From Spirochaetales bacterium (GTDB taxonomy: Bacteria; Spirochaetota; Spirochaetia; DSM-27196; SKKC01): a DNA stretch of 5,731 bases. Of this stretch, positions 1 through 4,735 are shown piece by piece. Within the stretch, counting starts at the first letter, position 1. The number at the start of each line of letters is the position of its first letter. Below the pieces are notes generated by a model, which was given only the letters and a program-made list of their open reading frames with translations, was not told the DNA's origin and ran no database searches. The DNA lies in assembly GCA_007121695.1 (NCBI GenBank), contig SKKC01000042.1:1-5731 (forward strand). The letters run 5' to 3'. A program made the position numbers and the translations under genes.

Positions 1-120
1 ACCACCTTCTCGCTTGTACAGGTTCCGAAAGAATACGAGCGGACAGGAATGGTGTTCAGTGTGACCGTGGAGGATATGTGGGGGCGCGAAAGCGACGCCT
101 CCACCCCGATAGTCCTGTAG
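1..120 (+). CDS. 3' end of an unidentified gene, possibly an Ig/FN3-like beta-sandwich C-terminus
   Basis: The first frame is open from base 1 to a TAG at 118-120 and gives the last 39 residues of a protein whose start lies outside the window. The segment alternates hydrophobic and polar residues (FSVTVEDMWGRES, then STPIVL at the end). This is the look of a terminal beta-strand pair in an immunoglobulin or fibronectin-III-like domain, where 'V.D..G..S' turns are common, but it is too short to assign a family. It ends 57 nt before the ATG I prefer for the next gene on the same strand, so the two could be co-transcribed. No function is proposed. Confidence is for a real gene end, not for the fold. 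Confidence 0.6.
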   Translation, partial: TTFSLVQVPKEYERTGMVFSVTVEDMWGRESDASTPIVL

Positions 121-177
121 CCTCGTGCCGCCGCCCTGGCGGACACCGACAACAGTTTGACAGAACACCCAGTTCCG

Positions 178-1692
178 ATGAATCTATTCCCCATGTCTCT
201 CACGGATATAACGGGAATAGTTCTCGGTTTCGCGTTCCTCTTCGCGGTACTCGGTGTGGCCAATGCGCTTCGCACGAAGGCTGGCCTCGACGTTTTTGTG
301 ACACGAAAGATCGTGCACATCAGCGTCGCGCACTGGTGGCTCATCGCGCTGGCCTTCCATGACTCCGTCCTGCCGGCATTGACAGGGCCGGTCGTCTTCA
401 CGGTACTGAACTACATCAGCTACAGGAAGAGCCTCTTTCCTGCCCTCGAATACCGGGACAAGACGGCGAACCTCGGAACCGTGTACTTTCCGGTGTCCCT
501 GATTATTCTCGTCGGTCTGACCTTCGGTGGTGTTCTGCCTGTTGCCGCAGGGACAACCGGGATATTTGTCATGGGCTATGGCGATGGAAGCGCGGCCCTG
601 TTCGGTAAGCTCTATGGCCGCCGTACCTTCTCTATCTTCGGAAATACAAAGAGCTACCTGGGCTGCATAAGCATGTTCGTTGTCGCATTCGCGGTCGCGA
701 TGCTTGTCGGTCTGATCGATCAGGGGCGAAGCGCGTCGGTGCCACAGCTGCTTCCGGCGTCGCTCCTCATTGGTTTTGCCGCGATGTTCCTGGAAGTTTT
801 TACGCCTTTCGGCATAGACAATATTACCGTTCCGGTCGGGGTAACGCTACTCGCCGCTTTCCTGCCGGTGACCGGGGCGGCTGCACTGCCATTGATGGTA
901 CCGGTTGTGATCGGGCTTGCACTGAACACCGCCGTTGCGCTCACGGCGTATCAACGGCAGTCAGTCTCCGGGAGCGGTGGTATCGCGGGGCTCGCGGTCG
1001 GAACGGTTCTTTACGTGGCCTCTCCTGGCCTCTGGGGCCTGCTGATGCTGTTCTTCCTGTCTTCGACGCTTATCGGGAGGTTCCGCAGGCAGGATCGGAC
1101 GGAAGCCGAGTCCGTACAGGCAAAAGGCTCCCGTCGCGATGCGTGGCAGGTTTTCGCGAACACCGGAGCGCCAACGATCGCGGCACTCCTGTATCTGGTC
1201 GGTGGAGGGCAGGCAGCAGTGTTCGCTGCGATAGCAGGCCTGGCCGCGGCAACGTCAGATACCTGGTCAAGCGAGATCGGCGTGCTCAGCCGCAGAAATC
1301 CTGTTTCGATACTCACCTTCCGGCCGGTGCCCCCCGGGGTCTCAGGCGGTGTCAGCCTTCTGGGTCTCGCAGCGGGCGCTCTCGGTGCCCTCGCCGTCGG
1401 TCTCGCCGGGATGCCGGTGGCACAGAGCATGGGCCTGTCACAGGCCGCGGCAGTTTCCGTTGGCGTGACAGCGTTCGGACTCGGGACCTTCGGGACGATT
1501 CTCGACAGTCTGTTCGGCGCCGGGCTTCAGACACGTTACAGACGTCCTGACGGGAGTGTTACCGAACGCGCACGCGCGGACGACGGGTCACACTACACCC
1601 GGATACGAGGGATTCCGGGCATTACCAACGACATGGTCAATTTCCTGACGACGGTGTGCGTCACAGCGATTGCCGTCGTACTGGCACTTTAG
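178..1692 (+). CDS. Fused prenol kinase-like (phytol/dolichol kinase family) and DUF92 membrane protein
   Basis: This 504-residue polytopic membrane protein has two family signatures in tandem. The N-terminal half (about 1-260) resembles the phytol/dolichol kinase and CDP-diglyceride synthetase-like group: RKIVH at 43-47, GDGSAALFGKLYGRR at 135-149, KSYLG at 158-162 and an IDN..VP segment at 213-219. The C-terminal half (about 264-504) has DUF92 (TMEM19/VTE6) hallmarks: GGIAGLAVGTVLY, RDAWQVFANTG at 320-330, TSDTWSSEIG at 359-368, PPGVSGGVS at 385-393, ILDSLFGAGLQ at 441-451 and NDMVNFL near the end. In plants VTE5 phosphorylates phytol and VTE6 phosphorylates phytyl-phosphate. By inference this protein may convert a prenol to its diphosphate for quinone or isoprenoid salvage. 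The substrate is unknown. An in-frame TTG at 157 would add seven residues. Neither start has a clear Shine-Dalgarno, and ATG 178 is preferred. The stop overlaps the convergent cutA stop. Confidence 0.88.
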   Translation: MNLFPMSLTDITGIVLGFAFLFAVLGVANALRTKAGLDVFVTRKIVHISVAHWWLIALAFHDSVLPALTGPVVFTVLNYISYRKSLFPALEYRDKTANLGTVYFPVSLIILVGLTFGGVLPVAAGTTGIFVMGYGDGSAALFGKLYGRRTFSIFGNTKSYLGCISMFVVAFAVAMLVGLIDQGRSASVPQLLPASLLIGFAAMFLEVFTPFGIDNITVPVGVTLLAAFLPVTGAAALPLMVPVVIGLALNTAVALTAYQRQSVSGSGGIAGLAVGTVLYVASPGLWGLLMLFFLSSTLIGRFRRQDRTEAESVQAKGSRRDAWQVFANTGAPTIAALLYLVGGGQAAVFAAIAGLAAATSDTWSSEIGVLSRRNPVSILTFRPVPPGVSGGVSLLGLAAGALGALAVGLAGMPVAQSMGLSQAAAVSVGVTAFGLGTFGTILDSLFGAGLQTRYRRPDGSVTERARADDGSHYTRIRGIPGITNDMVNFLTTVCVTAIAVVLAL

Positions 1693-2021
1693 AACGGATT
1701 GCCACCTGTCTCCTGAAGCATCCACGAGAGGTAGGATGGAAGCCCCGATTCGACAGGCACCACAAGAAACTCAGGCACCTCGTAGGGGTGTCTGAGCGTC
1801 AATAATCGCGAAATATCGTCTATTCGGTGCTCGGCCGTCTTGCAGATCAGCAGGGACTCGGTTTCCGACTGGACATCTCCATCCCAACGAAAGAAACTCC
1901 GTCCTCCGGGAAAAACCTGCACACATGCAGCCATGCGCGCTTCGATAATTTCCCTGGCCAGCTCTTCGGCGATACTCCCGGGTGCGGTAATGAGAGCGAT
2001 TTTGTGTGGTGAGCGACTCAC
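1689..2021 (-). CDS. cutA: CutA-family divalent-cation tolerance protein
   Basis: The 110-residue product has the length and motifs of CutA1, a small trimeric ferredoxin-like-fold protein linked genetically to copper/divalent-cation tolerance in E. coli but with no settled biochemical role. Visible hallmarks are an N-terminal strand with ITAPGS (11-16), ARMAACVQVFPGGRSFFRW (28-46) including the conserved Cys33, a WDGDVQSETES strand-turn, LLICKT (57-62), and the signature HPYEVPE at 78-84 followed by LVVPV. It is probably cytosolic. The start is a GTG (2021-2019) that overlaps the cheW TGA as GTGA, with no good Shine-Dalgarno of its own, so translation is probably coupled to cheW. Its TAA overlaps the end of the convergent membrane-protein gene by 4 nt. 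The family call is secure. The link to metals in this organism is only by homology. Confidence 0.95.
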   Translation of the reverse strand: MSRSPHKIALITAPGSIAEELAREIIEARMAACVQVFPGGRSFFRWDGDVQSETESLLICKTAEHRIDDISRLLTLRHPYEVPEFLVVPVESGLPSYLSWMLQETGGNPF

Positions 2022-2503
2022 GCGCTGTGTTCGGCCACGGTTGCCAGCTCTTCATCCTTGAAGATTCTGTCTATGTCCAGAATGATGATGAACCGCTCGT
2101 CCAGCTTTCCGATGCCGTTAATGAACTTGTTGTCGATCGCCGTGCCGATGGTCGGTGCAGGCTCGATCTGCTGGTCGTTCAGGCCAATGACCTCCTGCAC
2201 GGAGTCTGCGAGCGTTCCGATTACCACGGTTTCACTGTCTATGCGTACTTCCATGACAACAATCGATGTATCGATTGTCTGCTCGGTCTTCCCCATGTCG
2301 AACTTCAGGCGAAGATCCACCACAGGCACGACGCTTCCGCGAAGATTAATGACCCCCCGCATGAAATCGTGGGTGCGAGGTACCTTTGTCAGGTCGGTAA
2401 ACTCGAGGACCTCTTTTACTTTTCCCACTTCCACCGCGTACTGTTCGCCGTCGAGGGTGAAAGTCAAATACTGATTGTCAGCTGTCTGAACCGTATCACT
2501 CAT
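2018..2503 (-). CDS. cheW: Chemotaxis adaptor protein CheW
   Basis: The 161-residue product is a single CheW domain, the usual length for a stand-alone adaptor. CheW bridges methyl-accepting chemoreceptors and the histidine kinase CheA in the membrane-associated signalling array. Seen in the sequence are QYLTFTLDGEQYAVEVGKVKE (11-31, first beta-barrel start), VPRTHDFMRGVINLRGSVVPVVDL (41-64) with the conserved NLRG turn, DTSIVVMEV (78-86), VIGTLADSVQEVI (94-106) and a C-terminal FIIILDIDRIF (138-148). The ATG at 2503-2501 is preceded by AAGGAGA about 5 nt upstream, a strong ribosome binding site. No cheA, receptor or other che gene is in the window, so this is a stray cheW placed between thyX and cutA. 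The gene overlaps cutA by 4 nt, which suggests a cheW-cutA transcription unit. Confidence 0.97.
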   Translation of the reverse strand: MSDTVQTADNQYLTFTLDGEQYAVEVGKVKEVLEFTDLTKVPRTHDFMRGVINLRGSVVPVVDLRLKFDMGKTEQTIDTSIVVMEVRIDSETVVIGTLADSVQEVIGLNDQQIEPAPTIGTAIDNKFINGIGKLDERFIIILDIDRIFKDEELATVAEHSA

Positions 2504-2558
2504 AACGCTCTCCTTGCCACCTGCACACGCCGGTCGGCCTCAAAATGCTTATCTCCAA

Positions 2559-2586
2559 TTTATACATTAGTTCTCATGTTCGTAAA
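2559..2586 (-). promoter_or_regulatory. Candidate sigma70-type promoter for cheW-cutA
   Basis: Reading the minus strand in the AT-rich gap upstream of cheW, TTTACG (2586-2581, four of six matches to TTGACA) is followed after 16 nt by TATAAA (2564-2559, five of six matches to TATAAT). Transcription would start near 2552, leaving a leader of about 50 nt that contains the cheW ribosome binding site. This is a consensus match by eye only. The match is not unique to a specific sigma factor. Confidence 0.4.
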
Positions 2587-2616
2587 GAGTAAAATATACC
2601 TTTCGCCCCTACTCTT
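2585..2616 (-). terminator. Weak hairpin downstream of thyX, possible attenuating terminator
   Basis: Ten nt after the thyX stop, the minus strand contains AAGAGTA (2616-2610) and its exact complement TACTCTT (2591-2585), a 7-bp stem that can extend inward only through G-U pairs, around an 18-nt loop. No continuous U-tract follows, only TTTACG, and the stem is AT-rich, so it would be a poor intrinsic terminator. Its distal arm touches the -35 of the proposed cheW promoter. Confidence 0.2.
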
Positions 2617-2625
2617 CCCGCAATT

Positions 2626-3483
2626 CTAATGTGATGGAGTACCGGACAGCTTTGCCTTCAGCCGGTCGAGGGCGCGGCCCTTGATACCAAGACCCGACGA
2701 AACCTCTTCAACGGCCTGACCCGCAAGAACCGCCTGCAAGGCTTCGTACTCCTTCCTGCTGAAGCTGACGCTTCCAACCATGTGCTGCTCGAACGCAGCG
2801 GTCGCAATCGGGGCGACGGCACGGGCGCAGTCGAGCATAACCTCCGCGTAGGCACGAATCTCGTATTGTGCGTGCGGGTCAATACGCAAGGATAGAAAGT
2901 GAAAGAGGTTGTGCAGATCGATCTGCCAGTACCATTGCGTGTACAGACTGATAGGCAGGTTCACACGGGCAAGCTCCCGCGCTACCCCGGCATCCACCCG
3001 CTCGAGATACGCCTTGTAGGCCTGATCCTGCTCTGCACGCAGGGCGGTCTGGAAGGCCTCTGCAACGTCGCTCTCCACAGGTTCGCTGCTTCGCCCCTGT
3101 TTGTTGTCTTCGCTCTGAACGGCAATGTGTTCAGGGTCCGGCACGTAAAACTCGTCTTCCATGATGCTGTATCGGCCGCTGATTTCGTTCAGCCGTGCTG
3201 TTCGATGGCGAACCCATTGCCTCGCGACGAAAATCGGCATTTTCGTGTGAAAGGTCAGGATAACCTGCTCGAACGGCGAGGTATGCCTGTTCCGCATCAG
3301 ATAATCTATGAGGCCCTTGTCTTCGCGAAAGCTTTTTGTACCTGCGCCGTAGCTGACACGAGCCGACTGCACGATGCGGTCGTCGCTACCCATGTAGTCG
3401 ACAAGCCGAACAAACCCCTTGTCGAGAACCGGAATCTCCTTGTCCAGAAGCTGTTCGGCAGCTTCCACAACGCTATGTCCCAC
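2626..3483 (-). CDS. thyX: Flavin-dependent thymidylate synthase ThyX
   Basis: ThyX makes dTMP from dUMP using methylene-tetrahydrofolate as carbon donor and FAD/NADPH for reduction, replacing ThyA. The product is 285 residues from the chosen start. The diagnostic RHRx7S motif is intact at 92-102 within WVRHRTARLNEISGRYS. Also visible are DDRIVQSARVSYG (34-46), NRHTSPFEQ (65-73), ARVNLPISLYTQWYW (172-186) with the conserved Arg near 173, and LSLRIDPHAQYEIRAYA (197-213), all ThyX core elements. A polar insert at about 121-140 and a C-terminal tail after about 235 make it longer than the roughly 220-residue minimal enzymes. The start is taken as GTG at 3483-3481 because AGGAG lies 9 nt before it. 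The longer in-frame extension to an ATG at 3648 would run through the end of the upstream capA-like gene and carries no ThyX sequence. The gene is 4 nt after capA, so the two are probably co-transcribed. Confidence 0.96.
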   Translation of the reverse strand: MGHSVVEAAEQLLDKEIPVLDKGFVRLVDYMGSDDRIVQSARVSYGAGTKSFREDKGLIDYLMRNRHTSPFEQVILTFHTKMPIFVARQWVRHRTARLNEISGRYSIMEDEFYVPDPEHIAVQSEDNKQGRSSEPVESDVAEAFQTALRAEQDQAYKAYLERVDAGVARELARVNLPISLYTQWYWQIDLHNLFHFLSLRIDPHAQYEIRAYAEVMLDCARAVAPIATAAFEQHMVGSVSFSRKEYEALQAVLAGQAVEEVSSGLGIKGRALDRLKAKLSGTPSH

Positions 3484-3487
3484 GATG

Positions 3488-4630
3488 TCACTCTCCTGTT
3501 CGTTCTTCGGTCCCGACCTGAATGGACCGCGTGAAATGCTGGTTTCTCTCCATTCGTGTGCGATAGAACTCCCGCCACTCATTATCCAGGTCTTCATATT
3601 CGAAAAGACCATCGAGCAACCGGACGGTGACTCCTCCAGCGGGATCACGAAGATGCGTGATCATGTCTGCCTCTATCCGGTCGGGCAGAAGGCCAGCGGG
3701 TGTCTCCCGCATAATAACCCGCACGACGGCACTATCGCCAGTAGCAGCCCAGGCTGCCTCACCGCGGTCGGCCGTGAGCTGCCAGGTTTGTCCCGACACG
3801 AAGTTCCCCATACTCGGCATGATCACAGCAGGCGACCTGCTGTCCCCGTCCCGGTCGTACACGAACCACTGCTGCAGTACGTGCGGGTGGTGTCCCCACA
3901 CGATATCCACGCCGGCATCTGCAGCGGCTGTCATGAAGGATACGGTCTGTCCGTCCGCAACCTGCGAGTACTCAATGCCGTCGTGTACGCTCAAAATAAA
4001 CAGGTCAAAGTCCCGCGTCCAGTCCGTAAGCGTTCGAAGAAACCGCGCCGTCGCGTCGAGGTCATAGCGCGGTACGTAGGCAACGAGATCGGCACCCGAT
4101 GTATCGTTGAGCAGGCGGGTGACCGCGTAAAATCCAATGGCAAACCCATCGTGGGGCAAGGACACCGGGCCACGCGACTCTCCGGACTCCTGATTCAGAC
4201 CGCTGAACCAGACGTCCTCCTGCCGGGCCAACTCCTGCATGCTTCCGAGCGTTGCCTCGACACCTGCCTCACCGAAGTCCGTACTGTGATTGTTCGCAAC
4301 GCTGAAAACACGTACGCCCGCCCCGACCGCTGCCTCTACGTACGGCGGGTGCACATTGAAACGGGGATACGATGACTGCGGTCGATCAGGATCGATCACG
4401 AACTCGAGCTGCCCGAAAACATAGTCGGCGTCGTTGAACAGGTGACTGACGTACCGGTATATCCGACTGTAATCCTGCATCCGGTAGTTCACGTCGTGTG
4501 CCATTATGTCACCGAGGAATACCAGATGCAGTTCGGCTTCAGAAACGCTCCCGACATCGGGCTCGGCTGGCGTGCGAACGCAGCCAGAGAACGATAATAC
4601 GACAAGCGCCACAGCCCACGTGGATTTCAT
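3488..4630 (-). CDS. CapA-family (PGA_cap) metallophosphatase-fold lipoprotein
   Basis: The 380-residue product starts with a lipoprotein signal: MKSTW, hydrophobic AVALVVLSFSG, then Cys17. It therefore probably anchors to an envelope membrane. The mature part has the motif order of CapA/PgsA-like proteins, a calcineurin-like phosphoesterase fold: LGDIMAHD (39-46), LEFVI (75-79), ANNHSTDFG (112-120), HDGIEYS (216-222), GHHPHVLQ (247-254) and SMGNFVSGQ (273-281). The second and fourth motifs differ slightly from the more usual NLE and HWG.EY forms. Family members are linked to poly-gamma-glutamate capsule formation, but most CapA-like proteins have no proven role, and no pgs/cap partners are seen here. 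ATG 4630 is chosen because GGAGA lies 4 nt upstream and the signal peptide begins there. The longer frame to 4756 crosses the divergent promoter region. A fragment of a longer protein is unlikely. Confidence 0.9.
   Translation of the reverse strand: MKSTWAVALVVLSFSGCVRTPAEPDVGSVSEAELHLVFLGDIMAHDVNYRMQDYSRIYRYVSHLFNDADYVFGQLEFVIDPDRPQSSYPRFNVHPPYVEAAVGAGVRVFSVANNHSTDFGEAGVEATLGSMQELARQEDVWFSGLNQESGESRGPVSLPHDGFAIGFYAVTRLLNDTSGADLVAYVPRYDLDATARFLRTLTDWTRDFDLFILSVHDGIEYSQVADGQTVSFMTAAADAGVDIVWGHHPHVLQQWFVYDRDGDSRSPAVIMPSMGNFVSGQTWQLTADRGEAAWAATGDSAVVRVIMRETPAGLLPDRIEADMITHLRDPAGGVTVRLLDGLFEYEDLDNEWREFYRTRMERNQHFTRSIQVGTEERTGE
3493..3497 (-). promoter_or_regulatory. Ribosome binding site that sets the thyX start
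   Basis: The minus strand reads AGGAG inside the final codons of the capA-like gene, 9 nt before a GTG at 3483-3481. It fixes the thyX start just after the capA stop (TGA 3490-3488) instead of at the in-frame ATG 165 nt further upstream. Termination of capA translation would deliver ribosomes next to this site. Confidence 0.75.
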
Positions 4631-4705
4631 GGCGTCTCCAGTATAAATCGAATCCATCGGGCTTGAAACATTGGGAATCTCGGGTGAGGATAGTAATTCA
4701 GGCTG

Positions 4706-4720
4706 CGTTACTAACGTTTG
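4706..4720. promoter_or_regulatory. Small overlapping palindromes, possible operator
   Basis: CGTTACTAACG (4706-4716) is a perfect 5+1+5 inverted repeat, and it overlaps a second, imperfect one centred on the CG of CTAACGTTTG (4711-4720). CG-centred AACGTT cores are typical of LacI-family operators, which often control glycoside hydrolase genes. The site is just upstream of the ribosome binding site of the plus-strand gene. Arms this short can occur by chance, so this is only a suggestion. Confidence 0.25.
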
Positions 4721-4721
4721 G

Positions 4722-4727
4722 AAGGAG
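4722..4727 (+). promoter_or_regulatory. Ribosome binding site of the GH13-like gene
   Basis: AAGGAG stands 8 nt before ATG 4736-4738 and marks this as the start in preference to the next in-frame ATG at 4805, which lacks a comparable site. Confidence 0.8.
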
Positions 4728-4735
4728 TAGTTTTC

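Larger units (their letters stand above)
4631..4735. promoter_or_regulatory. Divergent promoter region between the capA-like gene and the GH13-like gene
   Basis: This 105-bp gap lies between two oppositely oriented start codons, each with its own ribosome binding site (GGAGA at 4639-4635 on the minus strand, AAGGAG at 4722-4727 on the plus strand). It must hold at least one promoter per direction unless expression comes from elsewhere. No strong -35/-10 pair stands out. TATACT on the minus strand (4645-4640) is a good -10 match but would start transcription about 3 nt before the ATG, losing the ribosome binding site. TTGAAA on the plus strand (4663-4668) lacks a well-spaced -10. Confidence 0.6.

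Noticed and set aside
128..142. CCGCC/GGCGG hairpin after the first partial gene as an intrinsic terminator
   Set aside because: The stem is only 5 bp and is followed by ACACCGAC with no U-tract, so it is not a convincing terminator.
2549..2575. Flagellar sigma28-type promoter for cheW
   Set aside because: GGAGATAA (2556-2549, minus strand) partly matches GCCGATAA, but the expected TAAA at the -35 spacing is absent (GAGA instead).
2006..2629. Plus-strand 207-codon open frame covering the whole of cheW
   Set aside because: It is antisense to a clear CheW, has no family-like motifs, and its frame is a shadow of the cheW codon pattern. No ribosome binding site or conserved content supports it.
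2899..3534. Plus-strand 211-codon open frame opposite thyX
   Set aside because: It is antisense to the ThyX core motifs and has no independent support.
3419..4375. Plus-strand 318-codon open frame opposite the capA-like gene and thyX start
   Set aside because: The opposite strand carries well-supported genes. The translation is rich in Arg, Pro, Cys and His without domain motifs, as expected for a shadow frame.
4640..4645. TATACT as the -10 of the capA-like gene
   Set aside because: Transcription would begin about 3 nt before the ATG and omit the good GGAGA ribosome binding site, so it is probably not used.
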